From the NCBI GenBank assembly GCA_003152275.1, contig PLZU01000041.1:11884-75883 (forward strand): a stretch of 64,000 nucleotides of DNA. Direction: 5' to 3'. Position 1 is the stretch's first letter, and every line of letters begins with the position of its first letter. Shown piece by piece: positions 1 to 7,734 of this stretch. The notes under the pieces are model-generated. The model was not told the origin of the DNA. It did not search any database and worked only from the letters and a program-made list of their open reading frames with translations. The translations under genes were made by a program, and so were the position numbers. Origin of the DNA: Actinomycetota bacterium (GTDB lineage: Bacteria; Actinomycetota; Thermoleophilia; Gaiellales; Gaiellaceae).

Positions 1-465
1 GTTGCGGCCCGTCGTCATCGGGTACACGAGGATGAGCTTGACCTTCTTGTCGGGGCCGATGACGAAGACGTTGCGCACGGTCTGGTTGTCGGCCGCAGTG
101 CGGTCCGCCGGGTCGCCTGAGACGTCCGCCCCGAGCATTCCGTAGAGCTTCGAGACGTTGAAGTCGGTGTCCCCGATCATCGGATAGTTGGGGGCGTGGC
201 CTTGGGTCTCCTCGATGTCCTGCGACCATTTCTCGTGCTTGTCGACCGGGTCGACGGAGAGCCCGATCAGCTTGACGTCCCGCCTGTCGAACTCAGGCTT
301 GATCTTGGCCATGTAGCCGAGCTCGGTCGTGCAGACCGGCGTGAAGTCCTTCGGGTGCGAAAAGAGCACGCCCCAGGAGTCGCCAATCCACTCATGGAAG
401 TTGATGCGACCGTCCGTGGTCTCAGCCTCGAAATCCGGTGCCGTATCGCCGAGCTGCAGCGCCAT
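1..465 (-). CDS. 1-Cys peroxiredoxin (Prx6/AhpC-TSA type), 3' end outside window
   Basis: Thiol peroxidase that reduces H2O2 and organic hydroperoxides in the cytosol. The reading frame opens with ATG at 465 and stays open to the window edge (155 codons visible), so the C-terminus is missing. The peroxidatic cysteine is about residue 45 in the motif DFTPVCTTELG, and the order MALQLGDTAPDF...LFSHPKDFTPVCTTE...LIGLSVD is typical of the Prx6 subfamily. No resolving cysteine is seen in the visible part, consistent with 1-Cys chemistry. A strong Shine-Dalgarno AGGAGG lies about 7 nt upstream of the ATG, which fixes the start. It is divergent from the cation antiporter at 577. Confidence 0.9.
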   Translation of the reverse strand, partial: MALQLGDTAPDFEAETTDGRINFHEWIGDSWGVLFSHPKDFTPVCTTELGYMAKIKPEFDRRDVKLIGLSVDPVDKHEKWSQDIEETQGHAPNYPMIGDTDFNVSKLYGMLGADVSGDPADRTAADNQTVRNVFVIGPDKKVKLILVYPMTTGRN

Positions 466-576
466 GCCTTTTCCTCCTCTAGAAACGAGAGCCTCCACAA
501 CGGTGTCTACCAGAAGGGCCCAGGGCTCGGGCGGAGGGAACTTCGGCCGAATGCGGAACAAGGCGCGTAGCAGAAC

Positions 577-1638
577 GTGACAAGCCTCGCAACTCCGCTG
601 CTCATCCTCGTCTTCGCCGCCGGCGCCGCCGCGACGTGGGTCGCCGGCACCGCGCTCTCAAAGACGACGGATGCGCTCGACGTTCGACTTGGTCTCGGGT
701 CGGAACTCGGCGGCATCCTGCTGCTCGCAGTCGCAGGCAGCCTGCCCGAACTCGCAATCACCGTCTCCGCGGCCGCCCAGGGGAACCTTCCCCTTGCCGC
801 CGGCAACCTGATCGGCGGGATCGCGGTGCAGACGATGGTGCTCGTCATCTGTGACATCGCCGTTGGTCCGCGGCGGCCTCTGACCTTCCTCATCGGCGCG
901 CTCACTCCGGTGCTCGAAGGGTTGCTCGTCGTGCTGGTTGTGTCCGGCGTGCTGATGGGAGCACTGTTGAAGCCGACGACCGCGATCGGCGGCGTCGTTA
1001 GCCCAGCGTCGATCGCGATCGTCGTCATCTGGGCGGTGGGCGTCTACGTGATCAATCGAGTGCGCAAGGATCAGCGCTGGAGCGTCTCGATGCCCGGCTC
1101 GGAGCCGGGCCGGAAGCACCGGCGCGAGGCGCACCCCACGCAACCACACCCGTTTGCGGCGTCGTCGACCCTGCGCATCGGCGCGATCTTCGGCGGCGCC
1201 TGCGGAGTCACATTGCTCGCCGGCGTCGCGCTCGAGATAAGCGGCAACACGCTCGCCAACAGGGCCGGCGTCAACGGCGCCATCTTCGGTGCCACCATCC
1301 TCGCGGCCGCGACCGCGCTGCCCGAGATCAGCTCGGGCATCGCGGCGGTCCGCCTCGGCGACAATGCGCTCGCACTCGGCGACATCTTCGGCGGCAACGC
1401 GTTCCAGGTCTGCCTGTTCCTGCTCGCCGATCTGATCGCTGGGACGCCCGTACTTCCGACCGCCGGCAGGCTGAACAGCTGGCTCGCCTCGCTCGGAATC
1501 GGACTGACCGCGATCTACGCGATCGGAGTCGTCGCAAGACCGTACCGCTGCCGCGCCCGACTCGGGCCGGATTCGATCCTCGCTCTCGTCGTCTTCGGCC
1601 TCGGCGTCGCCGGGCTATTCGTGCTCCCCAGCCCCTAG
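577..1638 (+). CDS. Sodium/calcium exchanger (CaCA) family cation antiporter
   Basis: Integral membrane cation/proton or sodium/calcium antiporter of 353 aa. The two inverted alpha-repeats of the CaCA family are visible: GSLPELAITVSAA around residues 47-59 and ATALPEISSGIAA around 247-259, each carrying the conserved S/A-L-P-E core that forms the ion site. Hydrophobic helices fill both halves, joined by a charged, basic cytoplasmic loop near residues 165-195. The start is GTG at 577; no strong ribosome site is seen, so a slightly different start is possible. The ion cannot be told from sequence. It stands alone, with a peroxiredoxin divergent and a STAS gene downstream. Confidence 0.8.
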   Translation: MTSLATPLLILVFAAGAAATWVAGTALSKTTDALDVRLGLGSELGGILLLAVAGSLPELAITVSAAAQGNLPLAAGNLIGGIAVQTMVLVICDIAVGPRRPLTFLIGALTPVLEGLLVVLVVSGVLMGALLKPTTAIGGVVSPASIAIVVIWAVGVYVINRVRKDQRWSVSMPGSEPGRKHRREAHPTQPHPFAASSTLRIGAIFGGACGVTLLAGVALEISGNTLANRAGVNGAIFGATILAAATALPEISSGIAAVRLGDNALALGDIFGGNAFQVCLFLLADLIAGTPVLPTAGRLNSWLASLGIGLTAIYAIGVVARPYRCRARLGPDSILALVVFGLGVAGLFVLPSP

Positions 1639-1702
1639 GGCGTAGGAGAGAACGGCGACGCCTGAATTGAACGTCGTCGTCTCGAACCGCGCCGCTCCGG
1701 AG

Positions 1703-1748
1703 AACTCATCTCTCGTCTGCCCGATGAGTTTTGCACCGCCCAACCGTC
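1703..1748 (+). promoter_or_regulatory. Candidate ECF-type promoter of the STAS gene, inside an inverted repeat
   Basis: AACTCATC (1703-1710) and GATGAGTT (1723-1730) form an inverted repeat. Starting with the right arm, GATGAGTTT is followed by exactly 13 nt and then CGTCT (CGTC at 1745-1748), 11 nt before the ATG at 1760. The same GATGAGTTT-N13-CGTCT arrangement precedes the ECF sigma gene on the other strand at 2944-2978. I infer a -35/-10 pair read by that sigma factor. The match between the two sites is seen directly; the assignment is inference. Confidence 0.6.
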
Positions 1749-1759
1749 TGTTGTCGTAG

Positions 1760-2032
1760 ATGAACGCGCAGCGGCCGAGCACGATCGCCTGCGACGTGAG
1801 CGCGCTCGCTCCTGACGCGGTGGCCGTCGACACCCTCGCGCGTCTCCAGCTCGCCGCGCGGCGGCTCGGCCTCGAGCTCCGGCTGCGCCACGTGTCGAGC
1901 GAGCTGCAGGAGCTACTCGCGTTCGTCGGGCTGCGCGACGTACTACGAGTCGAGGCGGGCAGGCAAGCCGAAGCGCGGGAAGAGCGTCTTCGTGTCGAGG
2001 AAGAACGTGAACTCGACGATCCTGCCGGCTGA
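1760..2032 (+). CDS. Small STAS-domain protein next to the ECF sigma factor
   Basis: A 90-aa protein resembling a single STAS domain (the fold of anti-sigma-factor antagonists and sulfate transporter tails). The core reads IACDVSALAPDAVAVDTLAR, then an LQLAARRLG helix and LELRLRHVSSELQELLAFVG, ending in a charged tail. An in-frame stop directly precedes the ATG, so the start is well fixed. The last 90 nt overlap the 3' end of the convergent sigma gene. Its upstream promoter matches that of the sigma gene, so the two are probably co-regulated. I infer a regulatory partner role; no phosphorylatable Ser/Thr could be assigned with confidence. Confidence 0.65.
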   Translation: MNAQRPSTIACDVSALAPDAVAVDTLARLQLAARRLGLELRLRHVSSELQELLAFVGLRDVLRVEAGRQAEAREERLRVEEERELDDPAG

Positions 2033-2935
2033 CAACTCGACGACCTGCAGTGCCCACGGTTCGTAGCCGCCGTCCGGACTGGGCTTGTACTGGCCGAACG
2101 CCGGCGAGCCGTTCGCCGCCACCGTCGGAATCACGCGCGACCCGCTGCAGCCGATTCCCGGTCCGAACCACCACGTGAGGATGTCGTCGCGGCCGCTCAG
2201 CCACAGGTCGAACGGCGGCATCGACTGGGTTGCGTCCTCCTGAATCAAGGAGGTGAGCGCCTCGATGTCGTATTGCTCGAACGCCGTCACGTAGCGGGCG
2301 AGCAGCGCCCGGTCAGCCTCGTCGAGCGGCGGGGACGGATCTGTCGCGCTCACATTGCTCGCAGCAAGCGTGGAGCGGGCCCTCTGCAGCGCGCTGTTCA
2401 CAGACGCGACGCTCGTGTCGAGCAGCTCCGCGACCTCCGTCGCCTGCCAGCGCAGCACCTCGCAGAGGATCAGCGCGGCGCGCTGGCGCGGCGGCAGGTG
2501 CTGCAAGGCGGCGACGAACGCGAGCTTGATCGTCTCGCGCGAGACGGCTACATCCTCCGGATCCGGGATGGGCGTGATCCACGTCACCTCGGGGAGCGTG
2601 TTCAGGTTCTCCGCGACGGGCTCACGGGCGGGCCCGAGGTCCATTGGGCGCGCGCGGCGCTCGCGCCCGTTCAGCAGGTCGAGACACACGTTCGTCGCGA
2701 TCCGGTAGAGCCACGAGCGCAATGCGGCCCTGCCTTCGAAGCGATCGAAGGCATTCCACGCGCGGATGAGAGTCTCCTGCACGGCGTCTTCGGCTTCGAA
2801 GGCCGAGCCGAGCATTCGGTAGCAATACGCAGTCAGCTCCTGGCGGTGCTCCTCGAGCCGGCGGTCGAGGTCGCCCGGAGTGGGCCTGACAGTGAGCGAC
2901 GGATCAGACACCGGCGCCAATTTTAGAAGCGTCAT
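1943..2935 (-). CDS. ECF sigma factor, SigX5-like, with C-terminal SnoaL-type domain
   Basis: Extracytoplasmic-function RNA polymerase sigma factor of about 330 aa. Sigma region 2 shows AEDAVQETLIRAWNAFDRFEG and ALRSWLYRIATNVCLDLLN. Region 4 shows LPPRQRAALILCEVLRW and ATEVAELLDTSVASVNSALQ. The C-terminal 120 residues form a SnoaL/NTF2-like extension (YVTAFEQYDIEALTSLIQED), as in the TIGR02960 (SigX5) family, where such extensions tune sigma activity without a classical anti-sigma factor. The frame is open from ATG 2968, but the putative -10 (2944-2947) lies inside that extension, so I chose ATG 2935, nearly leaderless; 2941 is equally possible. Convergent with the STAS gene. Confidence 0.87.
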   Translation of the reverse strand: MTLLKLAPVSDPSLTVRPTPGDLDRRLEEHRQELTAYCYRMLGSAFEAEDAVQETLIRAWNAFDRFEGRAALRSWLYRIATNVCLDLLNGRERRARPMDLGPAREPVAENLNTLPEVTWITPIPDPEDVAVSRETIKLAFVAALQHLPPRQRAALILCEVLRWQATEVAELLDTSVASVNSALQRARSTLAASNVSATDPSPPLDEADRALLARYVTAFEQYDIEALTSLIQEDATQSMPPFDLWLSGRDDILTWWFGPGIGCSGSRVIPTVAANGSPAFGQYKPSPDGGYEPWALQVVELSAGRIVEFTFFLDTKTLFPRFGLPARLDS

Positions 2936-2943
2936 GACCATTA

Positions 2944-2978
2944 GACGGCGGTTCCCCCGGAAACTCATCGATGAGTTT
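2944..2978 (-). promoter_or_regulatory. Candidate autoregulated ECF promoter with perfect 18-bp palindrome
   Basis: AAACTCATCGATGAGTTT at 2961-2978 is a perfect palindrome. Read on the minus strand, its right half GATGAGTTT is followed by 13 nt and then CGTCT (CGTC at 2947-2944), with ATGs at 2941 and 2935 immediately after. This is the same layout as at 1723-1748, in front of the STAS gene. The CGTC -10 and the fixed spacing suggest an ECF promoter recognised by the neighbouring sigma factor. The palindrome may also bind a repressor. Confidence 0.6.
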
Positions 2979-3046
2979 CACTTCCCGCGAGGGTCTAACT
3001 TCGAAAGACTGCACCCACGACTAGTCGAGACTGGAGGTTGGGACCG

Positions 3047-4123
3047 ATGCCGCAGACCGTCCTGCTGATTGGAACGCGCAAGGGGCTGTTCGTGCTCGAG
3101 AGCGACGGGGATCGTCGCGACTGGAAGGCCCGCGGCCCGCTTTGCGAAGGCTGGCCGATCTACCACGCGGTGCACGATCCGGCCTCGGGCGCGATCTATG
3201 CGGCCGCCGCAAGCGAGTGGCACGGCGCAGGCGTCTGGCGGAGCACCGACCTCGGCGAGACCTGGGAGCTGTCGAGCGAGGGTCTCGCATATCCCGAAAA
3301 CGGTCAGAAGGTCTCGAAGATCTCCGGCCTCACCGCGGCGCACGGGCGCCTGCTCGCCGGCGTCGAAGCGCCCGGCATCTTCGAGAGCCGCGACAGCGGC
3401 GCGACCTGGTCGCTCCTCAGCACGCTCGAGGGCCAGCCGGGGAGCGAGCGCTGGAACGATCCTGCGAACCAGCCGCCCGGCCATCTCGGAGTGCCCGCGA
3501 TCCTGCCGCATCCCGACGAGTCCGAACACTTCTGGGCGATCGTGCAAGGCGTCGGCATCTTCGAGACCACGGACAACGCCGCGTCGTGGACACCGCGCAA
3601 CCGAGGGCTGCGCACCGACTGGCCACTTGAGAATCCCGAGGTCGGTTACTGCGTGCACAAGCTCGTGATGTCGCCCTCCGACCAGCAGCGCTTGTATCAG
3701 CAAAACCATGTCGGCATGCACAAGAGCGTCGACGGCGGGCAGTCCTGGACGGAGATCTCTGACGGTCTGCCGAGCGAGTTCGGCTTTGCCGCCGCGGCCC
3801 ACCCCCACGACCGGGACACCTTCTACGTGATCCCGCTCGACCCGGGGCACGGACGCGTCATGCCCGACGGTCAAGCCGCCGTCTGGCGCACAAGCGACGC
3901 GGGCGACACGTGGCAGAAACTCGTCAGCGGGCTACCGCAGCACGACGCACACCTGGGCGTGCTGCGCGAAGGGCTCGCGATTGACACGCTCGACGTGCCC
4001 GGCCTCTACTTCGGCACGAGCACGGGCCAGGTGTTCGCAAGCGCCGACGAGGGCGAGAATTGGAGCGAGATCGCGAGCTACCTGCCTGCAATCTCGTCGG
4101 TCGAGGTCGCGGTGATCGCGTAG
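3047..4123 (+). CDS. BNR/sortilin-type beta-propeller repeat protein
   Basis: A 358-aa beta-propeller of the BNR / VPS10 (photosystem-assembly or exo-sialidase-like) type. Repeated Asp-box-like units are visible: VWRSTDLGETWELSS, IFESRDSGATWSLLS, IFETTDNAASWTPRN, MHKSVDGGQSWTEIS, VWRTSDAGDTWQKLV and VFASADEGENWSEIA, spread over residues 65-350. There is no signal peptide, so it is probably cytosolic. ATG 3047 is chosen because GGAGG lies 9 nt upstream; an in-frame TTG at 3038 lacks this spacing. The next gene, a MoaD/ThiS-like protein, starts 3 nt after the stop, so the two are co-transcribed. Specific function unknown. Confidence 0.8.
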   Translation: MPQTVLLIGTRKGLFVLESDGDRRDWKARGPLCEGWPIYHAVHDPASGAIYAAAASEWHGAGVWRSTDLGETWELSSEGLAYPENGQKVSKISGLTAAHGRLLAGVEAPGIFESRDSGATWSLLSTLEGQPGSERWNDPANQPPGHLGVPAILPHPDESEHFWAIVQGVGIFETTDNAASWTPRNRGLRTDWPLENPEVGYCVHKLVMSPSDQQRLYQQNHVGMHKSVDGGQSWTEISDGLPSEFGFAAAAHPHDRDTFYVIPLDPGHGRVMPDGQAAVWRTSDAGDTWQKLVSGLPQHDAHLGVLREGLAIDTLDVPGLYFGTSTGQVFASADEGENWSEIASYLPAISSVEVAVIA

Positions 4124-4126
4124 AGC

Positions 4127-4390
4127 ATGGCAGACGTGCACGTCCCCGCAACGCTGGTGCCGCTGTTCCAGGGCTTGCCCCGGCGGGTCAAGGTCGACGC
4201 CGCAACCGTGGCGGAGGCGATCGATCGTCTCGACGAACGGTGGCCCGGCCTACGCGACCGGCTCTGCGAGCCGGGCCCCGTGTTGCGCCGCCACATCAAC
4301 GTGTACGTCGACCGCGAGCGCGCAGCACTCGACACGCAACTCGACACGCGCTCGCGCGTCGACGTCATCGCGGCCATCAGCGGCGGCTGA
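4127..4390 (+). CDS. MoaD/ThiS-family ubiquitin-like sulfur carrier protein
   Basis: An 87-aa beta-grasp protein. It opens MADVHVPATLVPLF, contains AIDRLDERWPGLRDRL and INVYVD (usual MoaD/ThiS strand and helix order), and ends in ...AAISGG. The C-terminal Gly-Gly is the site that is adenylated and thiocarboxylated in true sulfur carriers. It lies 3 nt downstream of the BNR propeller gene and is surely in the same transcript. No E1-like MoeB/ThiF gene is in the window. It could carry sulfur for molybdopterin, thiamine or another thio-modification; which one cannot be told here. Confidence 0.75.
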   Translation: MADVHVPATLVPLFQGLPRRVKVDAATVAEAIDRLDERWPGLRDRLCEPGPVLRRHINVYVDRERAALDTQLDTRSRVDVIAAISGG

Positions 4391-4391
4391 C

Positions 4392-4667
4392 CTAGCCAGG
4401 CGCGACGACGAACGCGACGTCGTCGATGTAGCACCAACTCCAGTCCTCACCCGGCTCTGCCGAACGGGCGATCGGATGGCCGACCGCCGCAGCATGGCGG
4501 CTTGCGTGTCGATTCGGCGAGGAGTCGCAGCAACCGATCTCACCACAGGTCATGCACATCCGGAGATGCACCCAGCCGCTGCCGATCTTAAGACACTCCG
4601 CGCAGCCGGCGATCGGCGCCGGAAGCGTGGTGACCCGAATCGAGTCGAAGTGGGTGCACGCAGCCAT
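4392..4667 (-). CDS. UBP-type zinc finger protein
   Basis: A 91-aa single-domain protein of the UBP zinc-finger family (ZnF-UBP, known in eukaryotes as a ubiquitin C-terminus binder). Cysteine and histidine ligands are in the expected order: MAACTHFDSI, GCAECLKIGSGWVHLRMCMT, CGEIGCCDSS, NRHASRHAAAVGHPIARS. ATG 4667 is used because the conserved domain begins there; the longer upstream frame has no similarity. It follows the small gene ending at 4672 with a 4-nt gap, so the two form an operon. In bacteria lacking ubiquitin the ligand is unknown; one idea is a C-terminal Gly-Gly protein such as the MoaD-like product next door. Confidence 0.8.
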   Translation of the reverse strand: MAACTHFDSIRVTTLPAPIAGCAECLKIGSGWVHLRMCMTCGEIGCCDSSPNRHASRHAAAVGHPIARSAEPGEDWSWCYIDDVAFVVAPG

Positions 4668-4671
4668 TCCG

Positions 4672-4956
4672 CTACACCATCCAGGCGCAGCCGTTCCAAT
4701 ACGCTGCAACCGAGCGCGGGTAGCGGCATAGCTCGAGGTGGAGCTCGTCGGGAAACGGTTCGAGGCGCGCAGGAAGAAACAGCTCGAAGCCGGACTCCTC
4801 GGCGACCCGGCTGAACTCCACGCCCGCCCGTGGCCCGGGGGCCGTCGCGAGTGTCCTGAGGCCTCCACAGCAGCGTCCCTTGCGTACCCACACGTAGAGC
4901 CGGCCGCCGCGATGACCGATCAGCTCACGCGCGGACGCTGATGCAACCACCTTCAT
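4672..4956 (-). CDS. Conserved hypothetical small protein, operon partner of the UBP zinc finger
   Basis: A 94-aa protein of no family I can name. It has a basic N-terminal half (GHRGGRLYVWVRKGRCCGG), an acidic, hydrophobic middle (VEFSRVAEESGFELFLPARL) and a C-terminal half rich in Leu and aromatic residues. A CC pair at about residues 28-29 and two further cysteines could bind metal. The start is taken at ATG 4956; a TTG at 4980 is also in frame. Its stop is 4 nt before the zinc-finger gene, pointing to co-expression. Its codon pattern looks like that of real genes here. Confidence 0.5.
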   Translation of the reverse strand: MKVVASASARELIGHRGGRLYVWVRKGRCCGGLRTLATAPGPRAGVEFSRVAEESGFELFLPARLEPFPDELHLELCRYPRSVAAYWNGCAWMV

Positions 4957-5032
4957 CAATCCCCAGGCTAGCTCGGACAATCCGGAGGCGCCAGAGCATG
5001 CGTACTTCCCTCGAGGGTCGATCCGCTAGCGG

Positions 5033-5929
5033 GTGAACAACGCGTACGTGGTGCACAACCTCGTGTCCGACGTGCCAGGGGTTGCCGATCACGTCGATGC
5101 AAATCTCGTCAACGCTTGGGGGCTCACGTCGCTCGCGACCTCGCCCTGGTGGGTGGCCGACAACGGCGCGAACGTCACGACGCTCTACCAAGCCAACGGC
5201 AGCGCCGTATCGCTCGTCGTTCAGGTACCGAGCGCACCGACCGGCGCAGTCTCCAATGCCGGCACGCACTTCGTCGTCTCGAGCGGGAGCGCGTCGGGGC
5301 CCGCCTTGTTCATCTTCGCGACGGAGGACGGCAAGATCCTCGGCTGGAACTCGGCGGTGCCACCGCCCCCGCCGTCGCACCAGGCGGAGGTCGCCGTCGA
5401 CCACTCGAGCGTCGGCGCGGTCTACAAGGGGCTCGCCATCGCCTCCACTTCGGCCGGCGACCGCCTTTACGCAACCGACTTCCACAACAACCGCGTGGAC
5501 GTCTTCGACGGAAGCTGGAACCAGGTGACGCTCCCGGGAGCGTTCGTCGACCCGAAGATCCCTGACGGCTTCGCGCCCTTCGGAATCCAGAACATCGGCG
5601 GGACGATCTTCGTCACTTACGCGAAGCAGGACGACGCACGCCACGACGACGTCGCCGGCCAGGGGCTCGGCTTCGTCGACATGTTCGACACGAGCGGCGC
5701 CCTCTTGGGCCGGGTCGCGCAGCGCGGCCAGCTCAACTCGCCGTGGGGACTTGCGATGACTCCCGCGAGCTTCGGCCGCTTCGGCGGCGACCTGCTCGTC
5801 GGCAACTTCGGCGACGGGCAGATCAACGCGTACGAGCTGCAGCCGAACGGCAAGTTCGAGCACCGTGGCGAGCTCAGAGGAACGGACGGGAAGGCCGACG
5901 GTCTCTTCGGGACGATCCGGGCGGGGTAG
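5033..5929 (+). CDS. TIGR03118-family beta-propeller protein, shortened at both ends
   Basis: A 298-aa member of the TIGR03118 family, which is usually exported. Recognisable blocks are LVSDVPGVADHVDANLVNAW, SPWWVADNGANVTTLY, ATEDGKILGWN, VYKGLAIAS, LYATDFHNNRVDVFDG and GFAPFGIQNIGG. Family members normally start with a signal peptide; here an in-frame stop (5027-5029) lies just before the GTG start, so none is encoded. Near the C-terminus the usual segment between the RGELRG-like and HGLFGTI-like blocks appears collapsed to a few residues (GTDGKADGLFGTI). It may be a decaying or cytosolic version. Possibly non-functional. Confidence 0.7.
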   Translation: MNNAYVVHNLVSDVPGVADHVDANLVNAWGLTSLATSPWWVADNGANVTTLYQANGSAVSLVVQVPSAPTGAVSNAGTHFVVSSGSASGPALFIFATEDGKILGWNSAVPPPPPSHQAEVAVDHSSVGAVYKGLAIASTSAGDRLYATDFHNNRVDVFDGSWNQVTLPGAFVDPKIPDGFAPFGIQNIGGTIFVTYAKQDDARHDDVAGQGLGFVDMFDTSGALLGRVAQRGQLNSPWGLAMTPASFGRFGGDLLVGNFGDGQINAYELQPNGKFEHRGELRGTDGKADGLFGTIRAG

Positions 5930-5940
5930 AGCGATTGGAT

Positions 5941-5972
5941 TCGCGGGCAGGCGTCATGGCGCCGGCCCGCGA
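5941..5972. terminator. Hairpin between convergent genes
   Basis: TCGCGGGC (5941-5948) and GCCCGCGA (5965-5972) are perfect 8-bp arms with a 16-nt loop. They lie between the converging ends of the TIGR03118 gene (5929) and the histidine kinase gene (5980). There is no T-run, so it is a candidate rho-independent-like bidirectional terminator of moderate confidence. Confidence 0.45.
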
Positions 5973-5979
5973 GCGCTCA

Positions 5980-7728
5980 TCAGGCAACTAGCGAGTCACG
6001 AGGCAGGCTCACCGTGAACGTCGAGCCCACGCCCTCGACGGAGTGAACGGAGAGCGACCCGCTCATCTGCGTCACGATCTCCCGTGAGATGAAGAGACCC
6101 AGGCCGGAGCCGCCAACGCCACGGCTCATGGCAGCATCGAGCCGGTAGAACTTTTCGAAGATCCGTTCTTGTTCGACCGGCGGTATTCCGAGTCCGTGGT
6201 CCGAGACCTCGATGCGAACGCGGCCCGGCTCGTCGTACAGATGCACGTCGATATGCCCGCCGTCCACCGAATACTTGAGCGCGTTCTCGACGAGATTCAC
6301 GAGCACCTGCCGGAGCAGTGACTCGTCGCAACGGAGTGGCGCGACAGAGGTTGGCGCGTGGACCGTCATCATGATTCCCTCGCCTGCGCGCAGGCGCGCC
6401 GACGCAACAACGCTTGCACAGAGCGCCCCCACGTCGCACTCCGCAACGTCGAGGTGCAGCGCGCCGCGATCGAGTTGCGCGCTGATCAACAACTGGTCGA
6501 CGATCTGCACGAGGTGCTCCGACTCCTGCTCGATCATCTGGAGCAGGCTCGTCTGCTGACCGATGTCGAGCTTGTCGCCGTGGGCGATGAGCGTTCTCGC
6601 CCCGCCGTAGACGGCGGTCAGCGGCGTGCGAAGCTCGTGCGAGGCGGTGGCGACGAAGTCCGCCCGCGCGCGCTCGAGAATGTACCCCTCCGTCGCGTCC
6701 CGAACAGCGAGCACGCTGCCGCCTTCGAACACGCTCAGCGCCGGTGAAAGCCACCGCTCTGAGCCCTTGATCAGCACCGGGACGAAGCCGTCCTGCCGGT
6801 GGGCGGCCTCGACCAGGCGGTTGTAGTCCGGCACGAGTGCCTCGGCCTGGCTTCCCACCGCCGAGCGCTCGGAGATGCCGAAAAGCTGCTCACCGGCTCC
6901 ATTCCAGAACCGGATCGCGCCGGCGTCGTCGACCAGGAGAACAGCGTCCGACACATGCGCGAGTGCGCGAGCGGCATTGGCTCCCTGCTCGGCACGCAGG
7001 CGCGCATCCTCCTCCGAGGCGTACAGCCGTCGTAGCCGCTCGGGAACCTTGACGAGGAGCGCAGCCGCGACAGCGAGCGCGAGGAAGCCCGCAATGCTGA
7101 GCACCGCAAGGGTGCGCCGTAGCGTCGTCCGCTGCTGGTTTCGAGTCACCTGGACGAGGTGATTGATGCCGGTCTGCATGAGCGACGCAGACCGGTTGAA
7201 GCGGGCCGCGAGGATCTCACCGTCGAGCACGTCCCGTCGGGCGAGCTGCTGACCGACCTTGCCGTCGGCAACGAAAGCGATCAGGCGGTCGTAGAACCCG
7301 TGCAGCGCGACGGCCTCCCGGCGAACCGCTCGTAGGTGGACTCCAGGGAGCGGACGACCACGCGTGAGCGCCGTTATTTGGGTGAGGTCAGCGAGCACCC
7401 CTTTTCGCCCGGCGAAATAGGGCGCGAGGCTACGGCGATCCGTCGTGATCATGTAGCCGCGCACTCCGGACTCCTCTCGCTTCATCTGAAAGAGGACATC
7501 TCGGGTGAGCCCTCGCAGCGGCAAGACGACTCCGATGTAGCGGTCTTCAGCCGAGCGGTAGAGGTTGTACGTCGCGAGCATGCCTGTGGCGAGCACCGCG
7601 ACGAGGAGCGCGATCAGAATGAGCAGGGATACCTGCATGCGCCGCTTGACCGCGACTGCTGCGGACGCACGGCGCACGAGGCCGCGGCCCGGCAGTCTGC
7701 GCTGCGAGTCCGTCACGGCGGCGCCCAT
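5980..7728 (-). CDS. Sensor histidine kinase with CHASE3, PAS, HisKA and HATPase domains
   Basis: A 582-aa membrane sensor kinase. Order: a basic cytosolic start, TM1 about residues 33-54, an extracytoplasmic CHASE3-like domain about 58-200 (QMKREESGVRGYMITTD is typical), TM2 about 205-226, a PAS domain about 255-345 (HVSDAVLLVDDAGAIRFWN), then HisKA with the phospho-acceptor His364 in ATASHELRTPLTAVYGG. The HATPase domain has the N box around 481 (ENALKYS), DHGLGIP at 510 and GVGGSGLGLF near 537. All catalytic motifs look intact. No response regulator is adjacent, so it is an orphan. It starts 6 nt after the secreted-protein gene at 7735, suggesting a shared transcript. Confidence 0.92.
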   Translation of the reverse strand: MGAAVTDSQRRLPGRGLVRRASAAVAVKRRMQVSLLILIALLVAVLATGMLATYNLYRSAEDRYIGVVLPLRGLTRDVLFQMKREESGVRGYMITTDRRSLAPYFAGRKGVLADLTQITALTRGRPLPGVHLRAVRREAVALHGFYDRLIAFVADGKVGQQLARRDVLDGEILAARFNRSASLMQTGINHLVQVTRNQQRTTLRRTLAVLSIAGFLALAVAAALLVKVPERLRRLYASEEDARLRAEQGANAARALAHVSDAVLLVDDAGAIRFWNGAGEQLFGISERSAVGSQAEALVPDYNRLVEAAHRQDGFVPVLIKGSERWLSPALSVFEGGSVLAVRDATEGYILERARADFVATASHELRTPLTAVYGGARTLIAHGDKLDIGQQTSLLQMIEQESEHLVQIVDQLLISAQLDRGALHLDVAECDVGALCASVVASARLRAGEGIMMTVHAPTSVAPLRCDESLLRQVLVNLVENALKYSVDGGHIDVHLYDEPGRVRIEVSDHGLGIPPVEQERIFEKFYRLDAAMSRGVGGSGLGLFISREIVTQMSGSLSVHSVEGVGSTFTVSLPRDSLVA

Positions 7729-7734
7729 CGAGCC

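Noticed and set aside
1615-1833. Short minus-strand frame between the antiporter and STAS genes
   Set aside because: Overlaps the antiporter end and the STAS start on the other strand, with no ribosome site or recognisable domain.
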